From assembly GCA_050015675.1 (NCBI GenBank), contig JBEKAY010000001.1, positions 248,001 to 312,000 of the forward strand: a DNA stretch of 64,000 bases, in the 5' to 3' direction. The notes under the pieces are model-generated. The model made no database searches and was not told where the DNA came from. It saw only the letters and a list, made by a program, of their open reading frames with translations. The DNA is from Fen-1298 sp050015675 (GTDB lineage: Bacteria; Bacteroidota; Ignavibacteria; UBA10030). How positions within the stretch are numbered: the first letter of the stretch is position 1; the number at the start of each line of letters is the position of its first letter. Positions 54,096-63,543 of this stretch are shown here, piece after piece. Both the position numbers and the translations under genes were made by a program.

Positions 54096-56009
54096 CTACT
54101 TGCCGGTTCGTTGAAGTTCATTGAGTTTTGTGAGGAAATCGACCGCCTCTTGTTTCGTGGGATCAAGACCAATGGCGTTGTTAAAATACTCTCTCGCCTT
54201 CTGATAGTTTTTTACATTCTGATGCGCTAAACCGATTTGAATGTTCGTTTTATAACTTTTCGGATTGAGCACAAGTGCGCGTTCAAAACTCTGAATAGCA
54301 CGCGCCGGATCTGCATCGCCAGCGAATGCTACGCCGAGATTATAGTTGATTTCCCAAAAGTCATTCCCCCTGGAAAGTGCGGTTGTGAGCACGTTAATAA
54401 TTTCTTTGAAGTTGCTTTGTCTCATATAGAGATTACAGCTTTCGCGATAGGCGCTCAAGTACAGCGTGTCTATTTGAAAGGCGCGTTGATATGAATAGTT
54501 GGCGCGTATCGGATCACCCGAACGGTTGTAAAACTTTCCGAGCGTGAAGAATCCGTACGCAAAGTTCGGTGCAATAAGTGTGATTTGCCGATACTTATCC
54601 TGTGCGTTCTGAATGTCTTTTGCCCGCTCAAGTTGCTCCGCTTCGTCGAACATCTTCATCACTTCCAGCGAGATATGCTGTTCGCGGTTTGTTATGATCA
54701 CACGCAGCATATCAAACCGTCCGATAATCTCTTGATCGTAACACTTGCGGAATATTTCCACGATCTCTTGTTTTGCACCGGTGAAATTGCCGTAGTAATA
54801 ATCATTCACTGCCTTGAGCATAGAATAGTATGGTTGTGAAAACGAAACTGTATCTTTCTTCAGATTTGGTAAAAAATCAATTGGGAAAATTGGAAGATGT
54901 GTCTGCCATCGTTCGTTGCAGATCCGGATGAATGTTTCGTATGATTCGGTATCGTTGTATTTCGTCAGTCGTGCTTGATACTCCTCCGGAATCCTCATCT
55001 TCAATTCTGTAGCAACAGTATCGGCAAAGTTGAGCGATGAAAATGCCGACGCCAATGTTTCAATCATGTTAACATACCGGTAGCCATTTTTGCTGGTCGC
55101 AGACCCTTCGATAATCCATCGTACATTTTGATCGTCCAGAGCGTGCTGGAGTGAATCCCGAAAGCTGGTGGCTTGAGCAAGTGAGATACGGCATCTATCC
55201 AAAATGGGTGCAATTGCCGTATCAAGCGAACCGATGTTCCATTCGGCACGCGGCAATGAATCGATGACGTACTTGAACGTCGGCTTGAAACCATCCACAA
55301 GCGCGATTCGTGGTTTTAAATCCATTTGTACATTTGAAGCAGCCGCTTGGAATGATGCCGAGGTTTCGTTATAATAATCTTCAAAGCATTGAGTGCGTTT
55401 GGATTTATATTCATCGTACCGAGTAAATATTTTGTAATTGGCATTACCGAGAATTTGTTCGTATGCACTTATTGCTGATTTGAAATGTTTTGCGGCTGTT
55501 GCGGTTTCTGCTTGCTTTGCAAGGTCGTCCACAATTGTGAAGCCAGGCCAAAATTCCTGCGGCACTTTAAACTCTACCTGACTCATTGCGTCGTCAATCG
55601 GACATTGGAATAAGAAAAGAAGATTGAGCTTGAAGGTCTTGGGAAATCCAAGCAGAATGGAGTTGTTTCCCCCTGCAATCAGTTCCCCTTTCCATGCGGT
55701 GGAAATTTTCTTTTCGTCTTGATAGATGTTCACCTTGGAAAGTTCATCTTTTACAAAATCCTGATCAAGTTGCCAATCTTCCGCCGGAGTTACAAGAAAG
55801 TAGAAATACTGTCCGCTATTAACATTGTCGCTGGTGAGCGGCTGTTGTCGATTCTCATTTGCTAATTCGATCTTTACTGTGCGCGGTCCGCCCATCCCCA
55901 AGAAGCCGGACTTCGCTTTTATCTTTAATTGAACAGATGGAGCTTGCGCATTCAGAAGCGCCGTAATACATAGCAGACCAGAGAGCAATGACAAGAACCT
56001 GGTATTCAT
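54096..56009 (-). CDS. exported TPR-repeat protein
   Basis: A 637-residue exported protein. The start at 56009 is preceded by GAGG and gives a normal signal peptide ('MNTRFLSLLSGLLCITALLN'); the frame is open upstream to 56099. The N-terminal about 180 residues look like a PEGA-free beta-rich region, and the middle is helical. At least three TPR units close the protein ('APNFAYGFFTLGKFYNRSGD', 'EINYNLGVAFAGDADPARAI', 'YKTNIQIGLAHQNVKNYQKA'). It probably holds an envelope protein complex. No lipobox is seen. It is monocistronic, with its own terminator. Confidence 0.82.
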   Translation of the reverse strand: MNTRFLSLLSGLLCITALLNAQAPSVQLKIKAKSGFLGMGGPRTVKIELANENRQQPLTSDNVNSGQYFYFLVTPAEDWQLDQDFVKDELSKVNIYQDEKKISTAWKGELIAGGNNSILLGFPKTFKLNLLFLFQCPIDDAMSQVEFKVPQEFWPGFTIVDDLAKQAETATAAKHFKSAISAYEQILGNANYKIFTRYDEYKSKRTQCFEDYYNETSASFQAAASNVQMDLKPRIALVDGFKPTFKYVIDSLPRAEWNIGSLDTAIAPILDRCRISLAQATSFRDSLQHALDDQNVRWIIEGSATSKNGYRYVNMIETLASAFSSLNFADTVATELKMRIPEEYQARLTKYNDTESYETFIRICNERWQTHLPIFPIDFLPNLKKDTVSFSQPYYSMLKAVNDYYYGNFTGAKQEIVEIFRKCYDQEIIGRFDMLRVIITNREQHISLEVMKMFDEAEQLERAKDIQNAQDKYRQITLIAPNFAYGFFTLGKFYNRSGDPIRANYSYQRAFQIDTLYLSAYRESCNLYMRQSNFKEIINVLTTALSRGNDFWEINYNLGVAFAGDADPARAIQSFERALVLNPKSYKTNIQIGLAHQNVKNYQKAREYFNNAIGLDPTKQEAVDFLTKLNELQRTGK

Positions 56010-56168
56010 TTGAAACCTCGGGCAGTCAAAGTGAATAGAAAAATCTAAACTCTTATAAAAAGAATATAGAAAAACAGAGCCGTAGATGCAATGATTCATG
56101 CAGTGAACTCCTTGAATTCCTCCACATTTTTTGGTACATATAAAATGAGTGTAAAAAACGATTTATGC

Positions 56169-56192
56169 CCGTCCCGCCCTGTTGCGGGACGG
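56169..56192. repeat. perfect GC-rich hairpin
   Basis: CCGTCCCGC, loop CCTGTT, GCGGGACGG; a 9-bp perfect stem 24 bases before the site-2 protease start. No T-run follows. The related 'GTCCCGAC..GGGA' at 25617 suggests a dispersed palindrome rather than an operator. Confidence 0.5.
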
Positions 56193-56215
56193 ATTGTATT
56201 TGAAAGGAAGCTTCA

Positions 56216-56890
56216 GTGGATTCTCTTTACATATTGCCGATTCTTCTTTTTTCCATTGTTGTGCACGAGGTCGCGCATGGTTGGATGGCGCTGCAGCTTG
56301 GTGATTCTACTGCGCGTGATTCCGGTAGATTGACACTTAATCCGATTCCACACATTGACCCGATTGGTTCCATTGCTATTCCGCTCCTTTCATATCTCAC
56401 CGCCGGCTCTGTATTTATTGCGTGGGCAAAACCGGTGCCGATAAATTCGGCAAACTTTAGCAATTTTCGCCGCGATGACATCTTGGTATCTATTGTTGGC
56501 CCATTTTCCAACTTGCTTGTGGCGTTTTGCTGCGCAGTGTGTTACATACTGTCGCAGCGTTTTTTTGGCCCGTTAAATCTGATTGAAAATAATTTTCAGC
56601 GTGAAATAGCGACGTTTTTGATTCGCATGTTTGTGGCTGGAATCACCTTAAATATTTTTCTTGCAGTTTTTAATTTAATTCCGGTGCCGCCGCTTGACGG
56701 TTCGCATATTCTATCAGCTCTGCTTCCGGCAGAAATAGGCGAGCGGTATCGGCAAATAGGATTCTTTGGAATACTCCTTGTCATTATGTTCATGCGGCTA
56801 GCACCGTTTCGGAATTTTATCTTCACGGTTGTGATGACAGTGCGAATTCCTTATGAAATTTTTATCAACCGATTTCTATTCACAATTTAA
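56216..56890 (+). CDS. site-2 protease family (M50) membrane metalloprotease
   Basis: A 224-residue polytopic membrane protein with the zinc motif HEVAH (about 17-21) in the first helix and 'NLIPVPPLDGSHIL' (about 155-168) as the second metal/active-site motif (Asp of LDG). This is the compact S2P subgroup without PDZ domain. It may act in regulated intramembrane proteolysis; the substrate is unknown. It starts with GTG, preceded by GAAAGGAAG. lysA begins 42 bases after its stop, an arrangement seen in many bacteria where an S2P-like gene is beside biosynthetic genes by chance. Confidence 0.9.
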   Translation: MDSLYILPILLFSIVVHEVAHGWMALQLGDSTARDSGRLTLNPIPHIDPIGSIAIPLLSYLTAGSVFIAWAKPVPINSANFSNFRRDDILVSIVGPFSNLLVAFCCAVCYILSQRFFGPLNLIENNFQREIATFLIRMFVAGITLNIFLAVFNLIPVPPLDGSHILSALLPAEIGERYRQIGFFGILLVIMFMRLAPFRNFIFTVVMTVRIPYEIFINRFLFTI

Positions 56891-56932
56891 ACTGTTGATA
56901 CTTGTTTGTCCATAGCAGATTGAAAATTACAC

Positions 56933-58201
56933 ATGAATTACATCGCCTATAAAGAAAATATTTTATACTGTGAAGATATTCCACTCAGTGAGCTGGCTGA
57001 AGAGTACGGAACACCGCTCTACGTGTACAGTAAGAACCGGATTGTAGAAAAATATCGTTCCATCATTGGTGCATTAGGAGACGCCAGAGTCCAAGTGTGT
57101 TATGCGCTGAAGGCAAATGCCAATCATCATATTTTACAATTGCTTGCCACAGAGGGCGCTGGCGCTGATGTAGCTTCTGCGGGAGAAATGTATCTTGCGT
57201 TAAAAGCAGGATTTTCTCCAGACAGGATAGTTTTTGCAGGTGTGGGGAAGCGAGAAGATGAAATCGAGTTTGCCTTAAAACAGGATATATTTTCCTTCAA
57301 CGTTGAGTCGGTATCAGAGCTGCTTACCATTTCACGTGCAGCCCTCAGGATGGGAAAGAAAGCCCGCATCTCACTGCGTATTAACCCGGATATTGACGCA
57401 CAAACTCATCCGTATATCACGACCGGTTTGCAATCGACGAAGTTCGGCATCGAAGCATCAAAGGCGATAGAAGTGTACACGTATGCTGCATCGTTGTCGT
57501 CTTTGGAATTGGTGGGCATTCACACGCATATCGGTTCACAAATCACAAAACTCGAACCGTTTGTTGCGACAGCGAACTATATTGTCGGGTTGGTTGGGAA
57601 ATTATGTGAAGCTGGTATCAACTTAACACATATTGACTTTGGCGGCGGTTATGGCGTTCAATACACAAATGCCGTTTTGCATGAGGCGCTCCCGCAAGAT
57701 GAAACACAGAATAATAGCGTACCAACCCCCGTGGAATTTGTTGAGGCGGTGCTGCCCATCCTGCAGACAACAGGTTGTTCCATCTGGATTGAACCTGGCC
57801 GTTCGATTATTGCAGACGCCGGCGTTTTAATCACCCGCGTTATTTCAACAAAAGAAAATGCGATCAAGAAATTTATTATTGTGGATGGCGGCATGAACGA
57901 CTTGCTCAGGCCCAGCCTCTATCAAGCGTACCATCAAATCGTTCCTCTGTCCATCACTACATATGAATGCGAGAAAGTGGATGTCGTAGGCCCGATCTGT
58001 GAAAGCACCGATTTTTTTGCTCGGGATCGATTGCTCGCTAAAAGCAATGCAGGGGATTATCTTGCGGTACTTACCACAGGCGCATACGGTTTTGTTTTAA
58101 GTTCTAATTACAACGGCCGGCTTCGTCCGGCAGAAATTCTTGTGAATGGAGATCGTGTCCGTATTATCCGTCCCCGACAGACGCTGGAAGAGTTGGAATA
58201 A
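56933..58201 (+). CDS. lysA: diaminopimelate decarboxylase
   Basis: Catalyses the last step of lysine synthesis, meso-diaminopimelate to L-lysine, with PLP. A 422-residue fold III decarboxylase: PLP lysine in 'VCYALKANANHHIL' (about 47-60), 'GIHTHIGSQI' (about 198-207), 'DFGGGYGV' and catalytic Cys in 'VGPICESTDFF' (about 355-365). The N-terminus ('YCEDIPLSELAEEYGTPLYVYS') is standard. It is not next to other lysine genes. 42 bases separate it from the S2P gene, so they may be co-transcribed. Confidence 0.97.
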   Translation: MNYIAYKENILYCEDIPLSELAEEYGTPLYVYSKNRIVEKYRSIIGALGDARVQVCYALKANANHHILQLLATEGAGADVASAGEMYLALKAGFSPDRIVFAGVGKREDEIEFALKQDIFSFNVESVSELLTISRAALRMGKKARISLRINPDIDAQTHPYITTGLQSTKFGIEASKAIEVYTYAASLSSLELVGIHTHIGSQITKLEPFVATANYIVGLVGKLCEAGINLTHIDFGGGYGVQYTNAVLHEALPQDETQNNSVPTPVEFVEAVLPILQTTGCSIWIEPGRSIIADAGVLITRVISTKENAIKKFIIVDGGMNDLLRPSLYQAYHQIVPLSITTYECEKVDVVGPICESTDFFARDRLLAKSNAGDYLAVLTTGAYGFVLSSNYNGRLRPAEILVNGDRVRIIRPRQTLEELE

Positions 58202-58231
58202 TCATATGTGTATCTTAAAACCTCAATTATC

Positions 58232-58350
58232 AAATGCCAAATAACAAACAAATATCAAATCCAAATGGTCAATTCCTAAAAAGACATTTTGTGTTTTGGA
58301 TTTCATTATTGGAATTTGTTTGCTTTTTGTAATTTATAAATTGGGATTTT
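58232..58350. repeat. AT-rich inverted dispersed repeat
   Basis: The left arm (AAATGCCAAATAACAAACAA...) and the reverse complement of the right arm (AAATCCCAATTTATAAATTA...) are diverged copies of one unit ending in 'CAAATCC'/'GAAATCC'. This AT-rich 'AACAAACAAAT.CCAA' repeat type recurs between genes in many related bacteria. 58202-58430 has no gene. Confidence 0.6.
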
Positions 58351-58472
58351 AGAAGTTCCCATACGTTATTTGCTGTTATCGATGCAATTCATTTCAACGG
58401 TCTGTATCTCGCAAAACTGCTAATTCGATTTTGAGTTCTTCATTTATCTTTCTTACTTTTATTTGTACGATT

Positions 58473-58958
58473 ATGAACACGACGCCCAAAAACAACCTCG
58501 TAAGAATGATTCAGCTTGCAGAAGAATTTTTTGCGACAAAAAACGATCCTTCGCAAATTTCTATTGATCAAAGGGTGATGCGCAGGCTCAAAAGAATTCA
58601 TCCGAGCACGATGACAGAGAAGAGCACAAGCAAGGGACCGATTGCCTGGATTCTGATCATTCCAACTACGCATACACTCATGGAACAATTTATTACGAAA
58701 AAAATAAACGAACGGGAATTGTTAAACAAAACTCCTTTGCGTGTGAAGTATGATTCCATCTACCTGTGTTCAGCATTAGTGTTGCCGGAGTATCGCGGCA
58801 GGGGATTGGCAAAGAGTTTGATGATAAAAGCGATCAAGTCTATTAAGAAAACGCACCCGATTGACTGTCTCTTCTATTGGGCATTCAGCGTGGCTGGCAA
58901 AAAATTAGCGGTATCCGTTGCAAAAGAATTATCATTGCATCTTTATAAAAAGGCCTAA
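58473..58958 (+). CDS. GNAT-like acetyltransferase
   Basis: A 161-residue protein with an N-acetyltransferase-like second half. 'LCSALVLPEYRGRGLAKSLM' (about 99-118) is motif A, with R-G-R-G-L-A binding the acetyl-CoA pyrophosphate. The first half is lysine-rich and less typical ('RVMRRLKRIHPSTMTEKSTS'). Substrate unknown. A TTG at 58431 would add 14 hydrophobic residues; I use ATG 58473. It lies 25 bases before the ECF sigma gene on the same strand, and may be transcribed with it by chance or design. Confidence 0.72.
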   Translation: MNTTPKNNLVRMIQLAEEFFATKNDPSQISIDQRVMRRLKRIHPSTMTEKSTSKGPIAWILIIPTTHTLMEQFITKKINERELLNKTPLRVKYDSIYLCSALVLPEYRGRGLAKSLMIKAIKSIKKTHPIDCLFYWAFSVAGKKLAVSVAKELSLHLYKKA

Positions 58959-58983
58959 ATTAAAAGACGGCGAAATAATTTAG

Positions 58984-59538
58984 ATGCAAAATACCAGCTA
59001 TATTACCGATGAAGAGTTGCTCCGCCGCATTAAAGGTGATGATCCCAAAGCTCTAAAAATATTATTCGAAAGATACTATTCTTTACTTTGTCGCTTCGCA
59101 TTCCGATTTGTTAAGACTATTCATCTTGCAGAAGAAGCGGTTTCCGATGTATTTCTTGCTCTCTGGCTCAAAAAAAATAATATTGAGATACGTACAAACC
59201 TGAAAACATATTTATACACTGCCGTTCGAAACCAGTCGATTAATTATGTGAAGCACCATACTTTTTCGTTTGAAGATATAGAGACTGTCGATGCACAAGA
59301 TACAATCTCGGAATTACACCCACATGCACATATGATGTATGAAGAACTAAAAGATGATATTGATGCACTCCTCAAACAGCTACCGGAAAAAAGACAGATA
59401 ATTTTTAGAATGAATCGAATTGACGGGTTAAGCTATAAAGAAATAGCAGAAATTCTCTCGATCTCAATACACACTGTGCAAAACCAGATGGTAGCAGCGG
59501 TAAAATTTTTATCCGGCCACAGTCCACGCCGGAAATAA
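58984..59538 (+). CDS. ECF-family RNA polymerase sigma factor
   Basis: A 184-residue sigma-70 family protein with only regions 2 and 4. Region 2: 'ALKILFERYYSLLCRFAFRF' and 'VSDVFLALWLKKNNI' (about 20-65). Region 4: 'LPEKRQIIFRMNRIDGLSYK' and 'EIAEILSISIHTVQNQM' (about 125-165). This is the Bacteroidota FecI-like type (ECF10 group by context). The FecR gene follows and then an STN TonB receptor: a surface-signalled uptake system in which ligand binding releases the sigma factor. Inverted-repeat arms lie between this gene and fecR. Confidence 0.95.
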   Translation: MQNTSYITDEELLRRIKGDDPKALKILFERYYSLLCRFAFRFVKTIHLAEEAVSDVFLALWLKKNNIEIRTNLKTYLYTAVRNQSINYVKHHTFSFEDIETVDAQDTISELHPHAHMMYEELKDDIDALLKQLPEKRQIIFRMNRIDGLSYKEIAEILSISIHTVQNQMVAAVKFLSGHSPRRK

Positions 59539-59579
59539 TTCCTAATCCTCTTCCCCCACGTTCTTACTTTTTTTTGAAT

Positions 59580-59650
59580 AGACTCTACTTGGAATAGTAG
59601 GTAGGCCGGCTTTTTATTGTCTTATACATAGAGTCTTTTAAATTCCAAGT
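59580..59650. repeat. inverted-repeat arms before fecR
   Basis: AGACTCTA (59580) and TAGAGTCT (59630), and ACTTGGAAT (59586) and ATTCCAAGT (59642), form two overlapping inverted repeats in the gap between sigma factor and fecR genes. They could attenuate or protect the message, or be an autoregulatory promoter region. No T-run typical of a terminator follows. Confidence 0.4.
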
Positions 59651-59663
59651 AAAGGGTGATATC

Positions 59664-60719
59664 ATGATTGAAGATAAATTCTTTCGGTTAGTAACAAAAT
59701 ACGTTTCTAAAGAAGCATCTGTTGAAGAAACCGATCAACTGCATTCCTTGCTGAAGCAAAAGAAATATGCCGATCTGTTCAAGAGCATGAGCAAGAAATG
59801 GGAAGATGCTGGCGAACGCGAATCATTGCATAGCTTTAATTTAGAGAGAGGATTTCAGCTTCTTACATCGAAAATACATTCATATGATTCATCTTTTCAA
59901 TGGGAGAAAAAGATAAAACCAGACCATACGTTGTTTTATCGATTCCATTCTTTTAGAATTGCTGCATCAATAGCGGCCTTGGTTTTTCTCGTTGCCGGCG
60001 GACTTTTTGTATCTCACCACTTGAAACAAAAATCAGATGTGACAGCGTGGAATGAAAAGAAGACGGTTATGGGAGAGAAAGTTATTCTTACTCTTCTTGA
60101 TGGTACAAAAGTAACACTGAATGCCGATAGTAAATTGAAATATCCTGTGCGTTTCGGGGAAGAATCGCGTGAGGTCTCGTTACAGGGGGAAGCGTATTTT
60201 GAAGCCGCTCATGATGATACAAAGCCATTCATCGTTCATTCGGGAGGAGTGACAACGACAGATCTCGGGACGAAGTTTAACGTCAAAGCTTTTCCAGACG
60301 AAAATAATGTAACTGTTTCGCTTGAAGATGGAAAAGTAAAAGTACGTGCAGGTACCACTGAGACTCAAAAAAATACACGGGAAATTCTTTTAGCGCCGAC
60401 ACAACAATTCGTTTTCGATAAAGAAAACGAAATAAGTACGGTAGAAACATTCGATCTTCAAAAAGCAATTGGGTGGAAGGACAATATTTTGATTTTTGAT
60501 AATGAGCCATTGTCAAAAGTACTCGTGCCTCTAGAACGATATTTCGGTGTAAAATTTGAAATTGCAAATCCAGCATTAGCCAACAGAATTGTGAAAGCCA
60601 ATTTTAAGAATGAATCATTCTGGACGGTGGTAACAGTGATGGAGAAAGCTACCGGATTAACATATAAAACTGACAAAGACAATAATGAAATCAAGAAAAT
60701 CGTTTTTTATGAAAAATAA
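59664..60719 (+). CDS. FecR-type anti-sigma factor
   Basis: A 351-residue inner-membrane protein: cytoplasmic anti-sigma part (1-90, 'VEETDQLHSLLKQKKYADLF'), one membrane helix (about 96-116, 'IAASIAALVFLVAGGLFVS') and a periplasmic FecR domain ('KVILTLLDGTKVTLNADSKL', 'REVSLQGEAYFEAAHDDTKP'), then the DUF4974 C-terminus ('KVLVPLERYFGVKFEIAN'). It holds the sigma factor until the STN domain of the receptor signals. AAAGGG is its ribosome site. It overlaps the receptor gene. Confidence 0.95.
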   Translation: MIEDKFFRLVTKYVSKEASVEETDQLHSLLKQKKYADLFKSMSKKWEDAGERESLHSFNLERGFQLLTSKIHSYDSSFQWEKKIKPDHTLFYRFHSFRIAASIAALVFLVAGGLFVSHHLKQKSDVTAWNEKKTVMGEKVILTLLDGTKVTLNADSKLKYPVRFGEESREVSLQGEAYFEAAHDDTKPFIVHSGGVTTTDLGTKFNVKAFPDENNVTVSLEDGKVKVRAGTTETQKNTREILLAPTQQFVFDKENEISTVETFDLQKAIGWKDNILIFDNEPLSKVLVPLERYFGVKFEIANPALANRIVKANFKNESFWTVVTVMEKATGLTYKTDKDNNEIKKIVFYEK

Positions 60720-63444
60720 ATTATTTCACATCTCTCGAACGCACATTCTCTATTTTTTCATCGGACTCACAGTCCAATTTTCTTATCTGAATATTCTTCT
60801 TGCGTTGCCTTCTTTAGAAGATAAGAAACTCGAAGATGTGAAAATAAAAATGAGTGGGGGAGATATTTCTCTCGAACAAGCTTTCCAGTTTATTGAGCAA
60901 CAAACCGATTTCAAATTTTTTTATATCAAAGAAGAAGTACCGCTCGATAAAAAAATAGAAATAAATCAACAAGAGGGATCTCTTTATCAGATTCTTCAGG
61001 GCTTCGCAAAAGAGTTCGGCTTAGCGTTCAGCAGAATTAACAATCAAATTGTCGTTAAAAAAACTGCTGTTGTTCAGTCTGAAACATATAAAGTAAGCGG
61101 AATTGTTCGTGATGGCTCTACGTATGAACCGCTGGTTTTCGCTAACATACTCATCGAAGGAACTCAACAAGGAACTACAACCGATGCAGAAGGAAGGTTT
61201 TCTTTCGTTCTCACTCAGGGCCAATATACCTTACGCTGCAGTTTCGTTGGCTACAGGACAGAATTACTCTCGATAACGGTACTAAAAGATGTCCAGTTAA
61301 GCATCGCTATGGTCTCAATGGATGTGTTGATGCAAGATGTGACAGTTTATGCGCACCGGATGGAAGAAACAGAGCAGCCCGAAGTAAGCGCATTATCGCT
61401 CCAGAGTGAAAGTATTAAACATGTCACATCAATTTTTTCTGATGTAATGCGATCAGTCCAAATGCTTCCCGGGGTGTCGACAGATAATGAGTTTAGTTCA
61501 AAGTTCAATGTCCGCGGCGGAAATCAAGATGAAAATCTGGTTCTCGTCAATGGCACGCAAGTCTATGACCCGTATCATGTAAAGGAAGCGTCGAATGCGA
61601 GCATCGGCATCTTTAATGTCGATATGGTTAAGAAAATGGATCTCGTGACAGGCGGATTTACTGCCCGGTATGGTGATAAGATGAGCTCGGTTCTGAATAT
61701 CGAGTATCGTGAAGGAAGCCGGGAACAATATAAAGGCATTGCCAGTATCAGTCTGATGGACCTCAACGCCATGGTTGAAGGGCCTCTGGGCGACAAAGGA
61801 TCGTTCATCATCGGTGGACGAAAAAGCTATTTAGAGTATGTCATGAAAATGATGGGTGCGGGTCCATATATTCATCCTTCCTTTTATGATATTCAAGGAG
61901 TATTTGCATATTCGTTGAACCCGCGACAGAAACTACTGCTGAAATTTATTCATGCAGGTGATGATTTCTCAGAAGATCCCCACCGCGATTACCAAACGCC
62001 CAGTCAATGGATCGGTTATGATAACACTGGGCTTCAATTTACAAACACACGGCAATCAAATGATTCTGTCGACAACCATGCAAACTATTACAGTAGTATG
62101 GTCGCACTTCAAAGTATAAATATCCTTTCATCCTCGGCTCTCCTGAAAACTGAGATATCGTTTTATGATCAACGTGAAATTGAAGATTATTGGTATGAAA
62201 GTCTTTATTCATACCGAGGGGTAAATCCACGCAAAACATATTTTTATAATAATACATACGAAAATGCCTATAACAACAATCTCCGAATTCGTACTCTGGA
62301 ACTAAATTCAACTCTTGATATGCAGATCACTTCACTCTATGGAATAAAGGCCGGTGCAGGTTATCAACGTATTAACTACAATCTGGATCTTTTTGACCAG
62401 CAAACTATAGAAGAATTTACAAATGAATACAAATATCCTGACACAACCCTGAACCGCCGTGTGGAAAATCCCACCGATTATGTGAATGATCAAATCAATA
62501 CGCAATCTTATAAGTTTATGGGATATCTTGAAAACATCATTCAGATCAGCAATCAAATTCTGCTCAATGTTGGCGGCCGATTCGATTATTTTGACCTGAA
62601 TAAACAACTTACATTGAGTCCACGGATCAACCTTGCATATCAAACGGGTATAGGGATCGTCGTTCGAGGGGCTTGGGGACATTATTACCAAACTCCAATT
62701 TATCGCCAGATCGCATATCCAAGTGCGTCCGATACAAACACGAAGGCTCAGCGTGCAATACATTATATTGTCGGAGTCGACTATGATCTTATGATTGATC
62801 AAGCAAAGCAACACTTTTGGAGATTTAAGGTGGAAGGATACAAAAAAATATACGACAACCTCATCACTGCAACTCAAACGAGTTATAGTCTCATATATTA
62901 TTCCCGAAAAAACGACGCAACCGGCGCTGCAAGCGGAATGGACATGCAAGTAATATATTCAAATACCGGTTTCTATGGTTGGATAAGTTACGGCTACCTC
63001 TTTTCCCGTCAAACCCTGATACATGATACCATAGGATCATCGTTTCCTCGATATACCGATCAGCGACATACGCTTGCTGTGACGGGTGAAGTGGGACTCG
63101 GAAGTGGCTGGAGTATAAATTCACGAATGGTCTATGGAAGCGGATATCCATACACACCATCAATCGCAGTCTTTAATAACTCGAAGAGAATATGGGAATG
63201 GATTCCATCAAATAAGCCAAACTCAGAATATCTTCCATCGTATAGCCGAGTGGATTTGAGAGTCGCAAAAGATTTCACGATTTTCGGAGCACCAACATCT
63301 GTTTTTCTGGATGTCAGTAACATTTTCAATGCAACAAATATACAGGCATATCGTTACCGCTTCGACAATAATGGCAATCCATATAGGGAAGAAGTAAAAT
63401 TATGGCCCATCATTCCTTCTCTCGGGATGGCAGTCCAGTTTTGA
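60709..63444 (+). CDS. TonB-dependent receptor with STN signalling domain
   Basis: A 911-residue outer-membrane transducer. Order: signal (about 1-32), STN domain (about 40-115, 'ISLEQAFQFIEQQTDFKFFY'), CarboxypepD_reg-like domain (about 125-210, 'VSGIVRDGSTYEPLVFANIL'), plug ('VQMLPGVSTDNEFSSKFNVR', 'FTARYGDKMSSVLNIEYREG') and barrel ending 'IIPSLGMAVQF'. The STN domain contacts FecR and so couples ligand binding to the sigma factor. The ATG at 60685 would add eight residues; 60709 is closer to the signal peptide. The start overlaps fecR by 11 bases. Ligand unknown. Confidence 0.93.
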   Translation: MKNKLFHISRTHILYFFIGLTVQFSYLNILLALPSLEDKKLEDVKIKMSGGDISLEQAFQFIEQQTDFKFFYIKEEVPLDKKIEINQQEGSLYQILQGFAKEFGLAFSRINNQIVVKKTAVVQSETYKVSGIVRDGSTYEPLVFANILIEGTQQGTTTDAEGRFSFVLTQGQYTLRCSFVGYRTELLSITVLKDVQLSIAMVSMDVLMQDVTVYAHRMEETEQPEVSALSLQSESIKHVTSIFSDVMRSVQMLPGVSTDNEFSSKFNVRGGNQDENLVLVNGTQVYDPYHVKEASNASIGIFNVDMVKKMDLVTGGFTARYGDKMSSVLNIEYREGSREQYKGIASISLMDLNAMVEGPLGDKGSFIIGGRKSYLEYVMKMMGAGPYIHPSFYDIQGVFAYSLNPRQKLLLKFIHAGDDFSEDPHRDYQTPSQWIGYDNTGLQFTNTRQSNDSVDNHANYYSSMVALQSINILSSSALLKTEISFYDQREIEDYWYESLYSYRGVNPRKTYFYNNTYENAYNNNLRIRTLELNSTLDMQITSLYGIKAGAGYQRINYNLDLFDQQTIEEFTNEYKYPDTTLNRRVENPTDYVNDQINTQSYKFMGYLENIIQISNQILLNVGGRFDYFDLNKQLTLSPRINLAYQTGIGIVVRGAWGHYYQTPIYRQIAYPSASDTNTKAQRAIHYIVGVDYDLMIDQAKQHFWRFKVEGYKKIYDNLITATQTSYSLIYYSRKNDATGAASGMDMQVIYSNTGFYGWISYGYLFSRQTLIHDTIGSSFPRYTDQRHTLAVTGEVGLGSGWSINSRMVYGSGYPYTPSIAVFNNSKRIWEWIPSNKPNSEYLPSYSRVDLRVAKDFTIFGAPTSVFLDVSNIFNATNIQAYRYRFDNNGNPYREEVKLWPIIPSLGMAVQF

Positions 63445-63543
63445 GAGCGCTACCGATAATGGTAGGGTTGTTATGATAAGGTATCAGCCACTGCCTAAAT
63501 GAAATGTTGTGGAATATTCTAAAATCAGAAATGGAGATCAACA

